From: Streptomyces sulphureus DSM 40104
GTDB lineage: Bacteria > Actinomycetota > Actinomycetes > Streptomycetales > Streptomycetaceae
Direction: 5' to 3'
DNA: 64,000 nt
NCBI RefSeq assembly: GCF_000381025.1
Contig: NZ_KB905814.1
Coordinates: 1 to 64,000 of the forward strand
The position numbers were made by a program, and so were the translations under genes. How positions within the stretch are numbered: the first letter of the stretch is position 1; each line of letters begins with the position of its first letter. This document shows, piece after piece, positions 56,368 to 64,000 of this stretch. The notes beneath the pieces were generated by a model. It had not been told where the DNA came from. It worked only from the letters and a program-made list of their open reading frames with translations, and did no database searches.

Positions 56368-57057
56368 TCAACTCTTCGGACGCACCTGCAAATCGGTCAC
56401 CTCGGCCCCGCGCGGGAGGTCGAGCGCGCACACCACCGTGTGCGCCACGTCGGCCGGTGCGAGCCACTGCTCCGGGTCGTAGGAGCGGCCCTCGTAGCGG
56501 TGGATCTTCTCCTGCATCGGCGTCGCCGTGCGTCCCGGGTAGACCGAGGTGACGCGCACTCCGGCGGAGGTCTCCTCGGCGCGGAGCGAGTCGGCGAGGG
56601 CTTTGAGTCCGTGTTTGCTCGCCGCGTACGCGCCCCATTCCGGATTGGCGCGGAGTCCGGCGCCCGAGTTGACGAAGACGACGTGTCCGCGCGACTGCCT
56701 GAGTTGGGGGAGCAGCAGCCGTGTGAGTTCTGCGGGCGCGACGAGATTCGCGGCGAGCGACGCGTTCCACAGCGCCGGAGTCGATTCGGCGACCGGGGAC
56801 AATTCCGCAACGCCGCCGATGTGCAGCAGCGAATCAAGCGTTTCCGGCTGCTCCTGTTTCTCCAACGCCCAGGAGAGTCGCGCGGGTTCGGAGAGGTCGC
56901 CCACGACGGTCCGTGCGCCGGGGAACCTTTCCGCCAACTCCTTGGCTCGGCCCGCGTTTCTCGCCAGCAGCCACAGGGTGTCTCCACGGTCGAGAAGACG
57001 TTGGGAGACCGCGCTTCCGATTCCGGACCCGGCGCCGGTGATCAAGTGTGTTGCCAT
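56368..57057 (-). CDS. Short-chain dehydrogenase/reductase
   Basis: A 229-residue classical SDR: cofactor motif THLITGAGSGIGSAV at the N-terminus, active site serine in VNSGAGLRANP, YAASKHGLKAL (YxxxK) and PGRTATPM. Substrate unknown. The ATG at 57055-57057 follows AGGATGTC. It is divergent from the betaine methyltransferase gene. Confidence 0.92.
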   Translation of the reverse strand: MATHLITGAGSGIGSAVSQRLLDRGDTLWLLARNAGRAKELAERFPGARTVVGDLSEPARLSWALEKQEQPETLDSLLHIGGVAELSPVAESTPALWNASLAANLVAPAELTRLLLPQLRQSRGHVVFVNSGAGLRANPEWGAYAASKHGLKALADSLRAEETSAGVRVTSVYPGRTATPMQEKIHRYEGRSYDPEQWLAPADVAHTVVCALDLPRGAEVTDLQVRPKS

Positions 57058-57444
57058 ACCGACATCCTGCCGCATCGCGCACCCGCTCCCCCGCGATCGT
57101 CGGCCCACCGCGCCGCGGGGTGCGTTCGAGCGGGATCGTCCGGTTTAGCTTGCTTGTCGCTACGGTCGGACAGAGCGGGTACTTGTCATGGTTTGACGCC
57201 GCATGCCCCCCGCATTTTTTCGGGACCGAGAACCCGCTGGTCAAAGCGGTGTTTCAGGCCAATGTAACGGCGTGCAGGTCGAGTTGGGGGCATAGATCTG
57301 CCGGAGCTGGATAGCTATGCGCCAGAGACCGTGCGTGCCCCCTCAACCTGCCGTGCATTCCCTGGGCACTTCCAGGGCCACCCCAGTGCGGCGTCATCCG
57401 GGGCGCGCGCCATAGGCCACCGTCTCAGTACTGGAGGTTTCGTC

Positions 57445-59088
57445 ATTTCCGCGCGACCGGCTCAGGAGTTCGGAGACAACCCCGTCGAGGTCCGGGAAAC
57501 GGGCCACTACACAGAAGAATACGTCCCAAGCTTCGCGGAGAAGTGGGACGGGCTCATAGATTGGGAGAAGCGGACAGAGAGCGAAGGCAATTTCTTCATC
57601 GACCTCATGCGCAAGCGAGGCGTGAAGAGCGTGCTCGACGTGGCGACGGGGACCGGGTTCCACTCGGTGAGCCTGCTGGAGGCCGGGTTCGAGACCGTGA
57701 GCGCGGACGGCAGCGCCGACATGCTCGCCGTCGCCTTCGAGAACGGCATGAAGAAGGAGCACATCCTCCGCGTCGTCCACGCCGACTGGCGCTGGCTCAA
57801 CCGCGACGTGCACGGCGAGTACGACGCCATCGTCTGCCTCGGCAACTCCTTCACCCACCTCTTCTCCGAGCAGGACAGGCGAAAAGCACTCGCTGAGTTC
57901 TACGCGATGCTGAAGCACGACGGCATTCTCGTGCTCGATCAGCGCAACTACGACGCGATGCTGGACAACGGCTATTCCAGCAAGCACTCGTTCTACTACT
58001 GCGGCGAAGACGTCAAGGTGGAGCCCGCTTACCTCGACGACGGACTCTGCCGCATGCAGTACGACTTCAACGACGGTTCCACGTACTACCTCAACATGTA
58101 TCCGCTGCGGAAGGACTACACCCGCAAGCTGATGTCCGAGGTGGGTTTCCAGCACATCGAGACCTACGGCGACTTCCAGGACACCTACCGCGAGGAAGAG
58201 CCGGACTTCTACATTCACGTCGCGGAGAAGGCGTACCGCCCCGGCGAGTACTCGGAATCCACGAACACGGCCCGGAGTTACTACAACTCGACGGACGCCG
58301 ACACCTTCTACCACTCGGTCTGGGGCGGCGAAGACATTCACGTCGGCCTCTACAAGACCCCGGACGAGCCGATCGCGGACGCCAGCCGCCGCACCGTCGA
58401 GCAGATGGCGTCGAGGCTCGGGCTCACCGCCGACCACAAGGTGCTCGACCTCGGCGCCGGCTTCGGTGGCTCGGCGCGCTATCTCGCCAAGACCTTCGGC
58501 TGCCGCGTCGAGGCGCTCAACCTCAGCGAGGTGGAGAACGAGCGCAACCGCCAGTACACGGAGGCCGCCGGGCTCAGCCACCTCATCGACGTGACCGACG
58601 CCTCCTTCGAGTCGATCCCCTGCGCCGACTCCAGCGTCGACGTCATCTGGTCCCAGGACGCCTTCCTGCACAGCGGCAACCGCGTCAAGGTGATGGAGGA
58701 GATCGCCCGCGTGCTGAAGCCGGGCGGCCAGGTGGTCTTCACCGACCCGATGGCCTCCGACGGCGTCGACTCCAAAGCGCTCCAGCCGATCCTCGACCGC
58801 ATCCACCTCTCGGACATGGGCTCCCCCGGCTTCTACAAGCGCGAGCTCACGAAGCTCGGCTTCCAGCCGGGCACCGGCGACGGCTTCGAGGAGCACCGCG
58901 AGCAACTCGCGACCCACTACGGCCGGGTGCACCAGGAGACGGAGAAGCAGGAGGCCGACGGGCTCGGGCAGAAGGTCAGCGCCGAGTACCTGGGGAACAT
59001 GAAGAAGGGCCTTCAGCACTGGGTCGAAGGCGGCAGGGCGAAGAACCTCACCTGGGGCATCTTCCACTTCAAGCTGACCGACAAGTAA
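57445..59088 (+). CDS. Fused glycine/sarcosine and dimethylglycine N-methyltransferase (betaine synthesis)
   Basis: A 547-residue fusion of two SAM methyltransferases. The N-terminal half (about 1-270; motif I VLDVATGTGFHSVSLLEAGF) is GSMT-like: NYDAMLDNGYSSKHSFYY and FNDGSTYYLNMYPLRKDY. The C-terminal half (about 275-547; VLDLGAGFGGSARYLA, motif VIWSQDAFLHSGNR) is SDMT-like. Together they convert glycine to glycine betaine, an osmolyte, as in Actinopolyspora halophila GSDMT. The expected start is an ATT codon at 57445-57447 (ISARPAQEF), with GGAGG seven bases upstream; relatives have MSARP here, as far as I recall. The next in-frame start upstream is a GTG at 57331 without a ribosome binding site. 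Confidence 0.85.
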   Translation: MSARPAQEFGDNPVEVRETGHYTEEYVPSFAEKWDGLIDWEKRTESEGNFFIDLMRKRGVKSVLDVATGTGFHSVSLLEAGFETVSADGSADMLAVAFENGMKKEHILRVVHADWRWLNRDVHGEYDAIVCLGNSFTHLFSEQDRRKALAEFYAMLKHDGILVLDQRNYDAMLDNGYSSKHSFYYCGEDVKVEPAYLDDGLCRMQYDFNDGSTYYLNMYPLRKDYTRKLMSEVGFQHIETYGDFQDTYREEEPDFYIHVAEKAYRPGEYSESTNTARSYYNSTDADTFYHSVWGGEDIHVGLYKTPDEPIADASRRTVEQMASRLGLTADHKVLDLGAGFGGSARYLAKTFGCRVEALNLSEVENERNRQYTEAAGLSHLIDVTDASFESIPCADSSVDVIWSQDAFLHSGNRVKVMEEIARVLKPGGQVVFTDPMASDGVDSKALQPILDRIHLSDMGSPGFYKRELTKLGFQPGTGDGFEEHREQLATHYGRVHQETEKQEADGLGQKVSAEYLGNMKKGLQHWVEGGRAKNLTWGIFHFKLTDK

Positions 59089-59154
59089 CCGCGCAGCCGC
59101 GTGCGTTCGGCGGGCATCCCGTACGCGCGACCGGCTGAGCCCCGTACCGTGACG

Positions 59155-59197
59155 GGCCCGCACCCCGGGAGACCAGCCCCTCCCGACGGTGCGGGCC
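59155..59197. terminator. Bidirectional terminator
   Basis: Perfect 10-bp stem GGCCCGCACC (59155-59164) / GGTGCGGGCC (59188-59197) with an inner CGGGA/TCCCG pairing, between the convergent methyltransferase and RCK genes. Confidence 0.75.
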
Positions 59198-59214
59198 TGA
59201 CGGCGCCCGCGCGC

Positions 59215-61197
59215 TCAGGCGCCCCAGCCGGGCTGCCCCGGCAGGTGCCCGTCGGCCCTGCGGATCGCGCCGCCGAGGTCGTACTCGCCGGTGCCGGGGA
59301 TCCTGGGGCCCGGCGAGGGTCCCGCCGCCATCAGCCGGCCGAGGCCGCGGCGCGTCGCGGCGACGACCACGCGGTCGCCCGCCTTGAGCGGGTAGTCGGG
59401 AGAGAGCCGCCACTCCATGCCCGTACTGCCCTGCCCGAAGGGCCACTCCGCCTCGGGCGGCGACGCCTGCCCCCCGGTGTCGAGCGCCAGCACCCGCCAC
59501 CCGCCACGGTGGAACGCCTGCGCGACGGTGCGCCCCTCCAACAGCGCGTTGTCGGCGACATCGAGCGCTGCGAAGACGAGGACCCGCCGCCCGACCTGGA
59601 TCGCGCCGAGCACCTGCCGCCCCATCATCGCGCCGGCGAAGGCAGGCGCCGCCAGCGCGGAGACGCTGCGGCTCCGCGTCTGCGCCGTCGGGTAGGTGTC
59701 GTAGAGGGTGCGGTAGACGGTGGCGGCGAAGTCGTCGTCGAAGAGGCGCATCACCACGCGGAGTTCGGGCTTGACCTGGCGTGCGTAGAGCGACGCCTCC
59801 AGGTTGGTGCCGTCGCTGCTGGTGAGGGCGAGGAGGGCGCGGGCGCGCTTGATCTTCGCCGCCTCCAGCACCTCCCGTTCTGTGACGTCGGCGACGACGG
59901 TGGGCACGCGCTGCTCCCGCGCCCGGGCCATACCGCGCGCCTCCGGGTCGCGTTCGACGCAGACGACGGGGATCTCCAGCTCCAGCAGCCGGTCGAGGAC
60001 GCGCGAGCCGACCTTGCCGAGCCCCAGCAGCACCACGTGCCCCGACATCCCGCGCGGCGGCGCCGGCATCTCGCTCGCCCTGCGGAAGGCCCCGTAGCTC
60101 TCCAGCACCACCGCCATGAGGAGCGGGAGTATCAGCATCCCCGCGAGAGCGGCGAGGAGTTGGAGGACCTGCTCGTCGTGGGGCTCGTCGACCTTCGGCT
60201 CGTTGATGGCGAAGAGGTCGAGGAGGGTGATGTACCCGGCCTTGAGGGGCGAGTCGTCGCTGAGGACCCAGTTCCACGCGGCGAGGACGAAGACGACGGC
60301 GGCGAGGACGAGGACCGAGTACCGCAGCCGCCGCGAGAAGAACTCCTTGAAGGCGAGGAGCCGCGGCAGCCTGGGCGCCCGCACCGGCTGCGGGCTCGAC
60401 TGCCGGGTGATCGCCTCCAGCATCACGGCGCCCCGCTGCTGCGGCAGTCCGGCGAGGTCGGTCTCCGAGGGCAGCAGGAGCGGGCCCTCGTGGTCGGGGC
60501 CCTCCTCCTCGTCGACGTCGCCCTCGTCGGACGCCTCCGACTCCGGGAGCAGCGCGAGCGTGCAGAGCGGGTCGCGCGCGTCGGCGGTGCCGAGGGTGCG
60601 CTCCTTGGCACGCAGCAGCAGCCCCTCCGCCTGGACGATCTTGTCGCTGCCGACGACGGCCGCGGCGACGAGCGAGGGCGCCGCGGTGTCGGCATCGGAG
60701 AGGACGGTCGTCGAGGTGTCGACGGCCGTGGCGTCGAGGTGGGGGCTGCGGACCTCGACGGCGCGGTCGAGGAGGCTCTCCAGATAGCCGCCGAGCGTGC
60801 GGTTGAACATGCGTATGACGAGGCGTATTTCGGGGTTGACCCGGCGGGCGCGCAGCGCGATGTGGATGTTGAGCTGGTCGTCGCCCGAGGTGAGCGCGAG
60901 GGCGCTCGCCGACTCGACGCCGGCGCGGCGGAGCGCGTCGTCGTCGGGCACCCGTGACTCGACGGCCCGGACCGCGTGACCGGCGGGTACCGGGCGGCCG
61001 TTGGCGTCGCGCAGCGGCCGGTCGACGAGTTCGGCGATCTGCGGACCGTGGTCGCCGCCGCGCAGCGAGGGCAGGACGACGGTGACGCGCTGCCCGTAGA
61101 CCGTCGCCAACTCCTTGACGAGCCGCAACGAGAGAGCGTTGTCCCCGCAGACCACCATATGTCCGGGCGGACTGCCTGCCCCTAGACTTCTGCCCAT
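59215..61197 (-). CDS. RCK/TrkA-N domain membrane protein (CASTOR-like)
   Basis: About 660 residues. Two Rossmann RCK domains flank two central membrane segments: HMVVCGDNALSLRLVKEL in the first, then YSVLVLAAVVFVLAAWNW and LLAALAGMLILPLLMAVVLE, then GHVVLLGLGKVGSRVLDRLL in the second. A final RCK_C/TrkA-C-like part ends with YPLKAGDRVVVAATRR. The order resembles plant CASTOR/POLLUX and bacterial channel relatives. Between the TM segments there is no TVGYG selectivity filter; the loop reads SPLKAGYITLLDLFAINEP. Ion specificity is unknown. The start is an ATG at 61195-61197; its bases overlap the ATG of the divergent LOG gene. Confidence 0.8.
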   Translation of the reverse strand: MGRSLGAGSPPGHMVVCGDNALSLRLVKELATVYGQRVTVVLPSLRGGDHGPQIAELVDRPLRDANGRPVPAGHAVRAVESRVPDDDALRRAGVESASALALTSGDDQLNIHIALRARRVNPEIRLVIRMFNRTLGGYLESLLDRAVEVRSPHLDATAVDTSTTVLSDADTAAPSLVAAAVVGSDKIVQAEGLLLRAKERTLGTADARDPLCTLALLPESEASDEGDVDEEEGPDHEGPLLLPSETDLAGLPQQRGAVMLEAITRQSSPQPVRAPRLPRLLAFKEFFSRRLRYSVLVLAAVVFVLAAWNWVLSDDSPLKAGYITLLDLFAINEPKVDEPHDEQVLQLLAALAGMLILPLLMAVVLESYGAFRRASEMPAPPRGMSGHVVLLGLGKVGSRVLDRLLELEIPVVCVERDPEARGMARAREQRVPTVVADVTEREVLEAAKIKRARALLALTSSDGTNLEASLYARQVKPELRVVMRLFDDDFAATVYRTLYDTYPTAQTRSRSVSALAAPAFAGAMMGRQVLGAIQVGRRVLVFAALDVADNALLEGRTVAQAFHRGGWRVLALDTGGQASPPEAEWPFGQGSTGMEWRLSPDYPLKAGDRVVVAATRRGLGRLMAAGPSPGPRIPGTGEYDLGGAIRRADGHLPGQPGWGA

Positions 61198-61765
61198 GGC
61201 CTCCACAGACCCCGCGCCGCCCTCTGGCATGACCGCTCCCATGAACATCTGTGTGTTCTGCTCCGCCGCAGAGCTCTCTGCTGTATACACCGAGCCTGCC
61301 CGGGAGTTCGCCGAGCTTATCGGCAAACGAGGTCACAACCTTGTGTGGGGCGGCTCCGACGTGGGCCTGATGAAGGTGATGGCGGACGGCGTGCAGTCGG
61401 CGGGGGGACGCCTCATAGGCGTCTCCGTCGAGTTCCTCCGCGAGACTGCGCGCGAGGACGCGGACGAGATGGTGGTCACCGCCGATCTCGGGGCGCGCAA
61501 GGCGGAGTTGCTCCGGCGGTCCGACGCCGTCGTCGTGATGGTCGGCGGCACGGGGACGCTCGACGAGGCCACCGAGATCCTGGAGCTTCGCAAGCACCGC
61601 CAGCACACCAAGCGCATCGTCGTCCTCAACACCGCGGGCTACTACGACGGCCTGCGGCAGCAGTTGGCGCGGATGGAGGCGGAGGGCTTCCTGCCGCTGC
61701 CCGCCTCCGAGCTGTGCACCTTCGCCGAGGACGGCGCCGAGACGCTCGACCTCCTCGAAGCCTGA
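61196..61765 (+). CDS. LOG family protein (cytokinin-type phosphoribohydrolase fold)
   Basis: A 189-residue LOG/TIGR00730 protein. CVFCSAAELSAVYTEPAREF and LIGKRGHNLVWGGSDVGLM near the N-terminus, then MVGGTGTLDEATEILELRKH with the GGxGTxxE motif. Such enzymes hydrolyse nucleoside 5'-monophosphates (cytokinin ribotides in plants); the bacterial substrate is uncertain. The first ATG (61196) was chosen; TAGACT seven bases upstream could be a -10, giving a leaderless mRNA. ATGs at 61229 and 61241 are alternatives. Confidence 0.9.
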   Translation: MASTDPAPPSGMTAPMNICVFCSAAELSAVYTEPAREFAELIGKRGHNLVWGGSDVGLMKVMADGVQSAGGRLIGVSVEFLRETAREDADEMVVTADLGARKAELLRRSDAVVVMVGGTGTLDEATEILELRKHRQHTKRIVVLNTAGYYDGLRQQLARMEAEGFLPLPASELCTFAEDGAETLDLLEA

Positions 61766-61779
61766 CGCCGCCCCTCCGG

Positions 61780-62979
61780 CTACCCCGCCGCGGCGGTGCT
61801 GCGGTCCGTCGCCGCGATCGTCGCGGAGCCGACGACGCGGGTGCCGTCGTAGAGCACGACGGCCTGCCCCGGCGCGACGCCGCGCACCGGTTCGGCGAAC
61901 TCGATCCGCAACTCGCCCTCGGCGACCTCGGCCCGCACCTGCGTCTCGCCGCCGTGCGCCCGGAGTTGGGCGGTGTAGGTACCGGGCGCCGTGGGCGGGG
62001 CGCCGCACCAGCGGGGGCGGATCGCGCGGAGCGCGGTGACGTCGAGCGCCTCGGCGGGGCCGACGGTGACCGTGTTCTCCACCGGGGAGATGTCGAGGAC
62101 GTACCGCGGCTTGCCGTCGGGCGCGGGGTGGCCGAGGCGGAGGCCCTTGCGCTGTCCGACGGTGAAGCCGTACGCGCCCTCGTGGGTGCCGAGCCGCTCG
62201 CCCGATTCGTCGAGGATCGCGCCTTCGGTGCGGCCGAGGCGGCGCTCCAGGAAGCCGCGGGTGTCGCCGTCGGCGATGAAGCAGATGTCGTGGCTGTCCG
62301 GCTTCTCGGCGACGGCGAGGCCGCGCCGCTCGGCCTCGGCGCGGATCTCCCCTTTGGTGGTGAGGGTGTCGCCGAGGGGGAACATCGCGTGCGCGAGCTG
62401 GCAGTCGTCGAGGACGCCGAGGACGTAGCTCTGGTCCTTCGCCGCGTCGCTGGCGCGGTGGAGCTCGCGGGTGCCGTCGGGGAGTTCGGTGACGGTGGCG
62501 TAGTGGCCCGTGCAGACGGCGTCGAAGCCGAGGGCGAGCGCCTTGTCGAGGAGCGCCGCGAACTTGATCTTCTCGTTGCACCGCAGGCACGGATTGGGGG
62601 TCCGTCCTGCCTCGTACTCCGCGACGAAGTCCTCCACGACGTCCTCGCGGAAGCGCTCGGCGAGGTCCCAGACGTAGAAGGGGATGCCGATGACGTCGGC
62701 GGCGCGGCGCGCGTCGTGGGAGTCCTCGACGGTGCAGCATCCGCGGGCGCCGGTGCGGAACGACTTCGGGTTCTCGGAGAGCGCCAGGTGGACGCCGGTG
62801 ACGTCGTGCCCCGCCTCGGCGGCGCGGGCTGCGGCGACCGCCGAATCGACGCCGCCCGACATGGCGGCGAGCACCCGCAGCGGACGCCGGGGGGCTGGCC
62901 CCGGCTCGCCGGGGGCACTGGGAGCGGGGGCGGCCGCTCGGCCTGCTGCCTCGCGCTGGTGGGAGTTCGCGGCTGTCAT
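61780..62979 (-). CDS. mnmA: tRNA-specific 2-thiouridylase
   Basis: A 399-residue MnmA. The PP-loop SGGVDS is at residues 41-46; catalytic cysteines lie in [12 protein letters not shown] and [24 protein letters not shown] is a family signature. It thiolates U34 of Lys, Glu and Gln tRNAs with sulfur from a cysteine desulfurase, whose gene probably ends at 63952 on the same strand. The N-terminal 33 residues are a Pro/Ala-rich extension, so a later start is possible, but GGGGCC precedes the ATG at 62979. Confidence 0.95.
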   Translation of the reverse strand: MTAANSHQREAAGRAAAPAPSAPGEPGPAPRRPLRVLAAMSGGVDSAVAAARAAEAGHDVTGVHLALSENPKSFRTGARGCCTVEDSHDARRAADVIGIPFYVWDLAERFREDVVEDFVAEYEAGRTPNPCLRCNEKIKFAALLDKALALGFDAVCTGHYATVTELPDGTRELHRASDAAKDQSYVLGVLDDCQLAHAMFPLGDTLTTKGEIRAEAERRGLAVAEKPDSHDICFIADGDTRGFLERRLGRTEGAILDESGERLGTHEGAYGFTVGQRKGLRLGHPAPDGKPRYVLDISPVENTVTVGPAEALDVTALRAIRPRWCGAPPTAPGTYTAQLRAHGGETQVRAEVAEGELRIEFAEPVRGVAPGQAVVLYDGTRVVGSATIAATDRSTAAAG

Positions 62980-63033
62980 AACGGCCCCAGCCTAGTCGGA
63001 ACAGAGGACGGTCTCGAAGCCGTTGTTCATGCC

Positions 63034-63774
63034 GTGGACGATCAGCAGCGGCGCGGGCAGCGCGAGGAGCACAACCCGGCGGAAGGGTCGGACCGGGAGA
63101 CCGGCGACCGCGGCGCGACGGGCGCCGAGGGGCGCGGGGGCAGAGCCGGCAGGCGCGCGGTGCTGCTCGGGGGCGGTGCCGCTGCTCTCGGTGGACTCGC
63201 GTACGTCTCCAAGGACGGCCTCGGCCGCCTGTGGTGGCGGATGCCCTCCCACATCAAGCCGCGCGAGGAGGGCGAGGTCGACGACGCACGCGCCGACTGG
63301 GACGGCGCCTCCCCGAGCAACTGGCGCCAAGCGAGCCGCCCCGACGACTACGGCATCGACCGCATCGTCGTCCACGTCGTCCAGGGCAGCTACGCCGTCG
63401 CCCTGAAGGTCTTCCGCGACCCGGCGCACGGGGCCGCCGCCCACTACGTCGTGCGCAAGGACGGCCACCTGGCGCAGGCGGTCCGCGAACTCGACGTCGC
63501 CTACCACGCGGGCAACCGCGACTACAACCAGCGCAGCATCGGCATCGAGCACGAGGGCTGGGTCGACCGCCCCGAATCCTTCACGGAGTCGATGTACCGC
63601 TCCTCCGCCCGCCTCGCGGCCGGCATCTGCCGCCGGTACGACATACCCGCCGACCGCCGGCACATCATCGGCCACATCGAGGTCCCCGGAGCCGACCACA
63701 CCGACCCGGGCCCGCACTGGGACTGGGACCGCTATCTGCACATGATCGAGCAGGAGCTGCGGCGGGGGCGGTGA
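63034..63774 (+). CDS. N-acetylmuramoyl-L-alanine amidase (Amidase_2), probably exported
   Basis: About 246 residues. A twin-arginine-like signal (AGRRAVLLGGGAAALGGLAYV) lies at about residues 35-55. The Amidase_2 domain follows: RIVVHVVQGSYAVALKVF, AAHYVVRKDGHLAQAVRELD, VAYHAGNRDYNQRSIGIEHE and IIGHIEVPGADHTDPGPHWD with zinc histidines. It cleaves the amide between MurNAc and the stem peptide. The start is uncertain; GTG 63034 is the first suitable in-frame codon upstream of the signal and has no clear ribosome binding site. It is divergent from mnmA. Confidence 0.85.
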   Translation: MDDQQRRGQREEHNPAEGSDRETGDRGATGAEGRGGRAGRRAVLLGGGAAALGGLAYVSKDGLGRLWWRMPSHIKPREEGEVDDARADWDGASPSNWRQASRPDDYGIDRIVVHVVQGSYAVALKVFRDPAHGAAAHYVVRKDGHLAQAVRELDVAYHAGNRDYNQRSIGIEHEGWVDRPESFTESMYRSSARLAAGICRRYDIPADRRHIIGHIEVPGADHTDPGPHWDWDRYLHMIEQELRRGR

Positions 63775-63951
63775 CCGCCGCCGCGGGGCAGCGAACTCCG
63801 GTCCCGCGACAGGGGATTCGTCCGCGAGGAGTCGCCGTCGCCCGGGCACCCGTCGTCGGTGCGATCATGCCGATCGGCGCGACGGGGACGCGCCCGACGA
63901 CCGGCTGGTCGAGCGCGCGGCCTCTGCCGACGAGCTCTCCTGCGGGGGCCC

Positions 63952-64000
63952 TCAGCTCAGCCCGGCGCTCCTCGCCCGCTCCACGACAGGGCCGATCGCG
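63952..64000 (-). CDS. C-terminal end of a probable cysteine desulfurase
   Basis: The last 15 codons of a minus-strand gene (AIGPVVERARSAGLS, stop at 63952-63954), cut by the window edge. The position next to mnmA matches the cysteine desulfurase gene of S. coelicolor (from memory), and the tail resembles that family, but the fragment is too short to prove it. Confidence 0.4.
   Translation of the reverse strand, partial: AIGPVVERARSAGLS

Noticed and set aside
57058..57444. Glycine, SAM or c-di-AMP riboswitch upstream of the betaine methyltransferase
   Set aside because: Looked for because it would fit the function; none of the conserved core motifs I know is visible. A covariance-model search would decide.
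57394..59163. 589-codon minus-strand frame
   Set aside because: Antisense to the methyltransferase fusion; Val/Glu/His-rich shadow composition.
59069..62740. 1223-codon minus-strand frame
   Set aside because: Arg/Pro-rich shadow spanning several real genes in other frames.

Overview
The window is a GC-rich, gene-dense stretch of actinomycete chromosome, almost certainly Streptomyces. Evidence is the strong third-position GC bias, frequent GTG/TTG starts, a conservon (cvnABCD), a WhiJ-like HTH/DUF397/anti-sigma-type ATPase group, and a gene order that (from memory, not searched) follows the S. coelicolor core from about SCO5544 (cvn1) down to SCO5488/5486 (mnmA, cysteine desulfurase). No rRNA, tRNA, transposase or prophage gene was recognised.

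Layout. 0-5 kb: conservon cvnA-B-C-D on the minus strand, cvnD cut by the window edge. 5.4-7.6 kb: a small ORF with a duplicated peptide, then an acyl-CoA carboxylase beta/epsilon pair. 7.9-16.5 kb: a frameshifted DinB-like gene, then citramalate synthase (cimA) with its own attenuator, ilvE, leuB, a 46-aa protein, the proline catabolic pair (P5C dehydrogenase and proline dehydrogenase) and a divergent PucR-type activator. 18.1-20.7 kb: a CocE/NonD-type hydrolase divergent from a TetR regulator. 20.8-26.6 kb: serA and the ilvB-ilvN-ilvC operon with a textbook branched-chain leader peptide and attenuator. 26.6-29.9 kb: a membrane GGDEF/degenerate-EAL protein (CdgC-like) with a BldD-box-like site upstream. 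30.3-33.9 kb: 2-hydroxyacid dehydrogenase, aldo/keto reductase, PQQ-type sugar dehydrogenase lipoprotein and a small DUF6191-like protein. 34.6-37.9 kb: a large LuxR (LAL) regulator and a 69-aa protein. 38.0-40.6 kb: a gene-poor, accessory-looking interval with a tandem DUF6924 protein and a decayed HTH/DUF397 pair. 40.6-46.3 kb: small membrane protein, MMPL transporter, an intact WhiJ-like module and a DUF574-type methyltransferase. 46.4-57 kb: gatCAB, an RmdB-like GGDEF-EAL protein, ligA, a MetE-like protein and an SDR. 57.4-64 kb: a fused glycine/sarcosine/dimethylglycine N-methyltransferase (betaine synthesis), an RCK-domain membrane protein, a LOG-type phosphoribohydrolase, mnmA, an exported amidase and the last codons of a probable cysteine desulfurase.

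How it fits together. The metabolic theme is branched-chain amino acid supply: ilvB-N-C, ilvE, leuB and cimA all lie here. Two of these transcription units carry translated leader peptides followed by intrinsic terminators. The ilvB leader reads Ile-Leu-Val-Leu plus Val. The cimA leader has two adjacent Ile codons, which suggests isoleucine-specific control. The second theme is signalling: a conservon, two c-di-GMP proteins, an HTH/DUF397 module and several one-component regulators. The third is osmotic adaptation, with betaine synthesis next to an RCK-type ion-transport protein.

The most unusual items are: the probable ATT start codon of the betaine methyltransferase; the Ile leader of cimA; a two-repeat, type I-E-like CRISPR remnant just upstream of serA; the 62-codon ORF with a repeated NPRRTTL peptide; and the accessory interval at 38-40.6 kb with the tandem DUF6924 protein and pseudogenes. 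I see no clear new multi-gene system.
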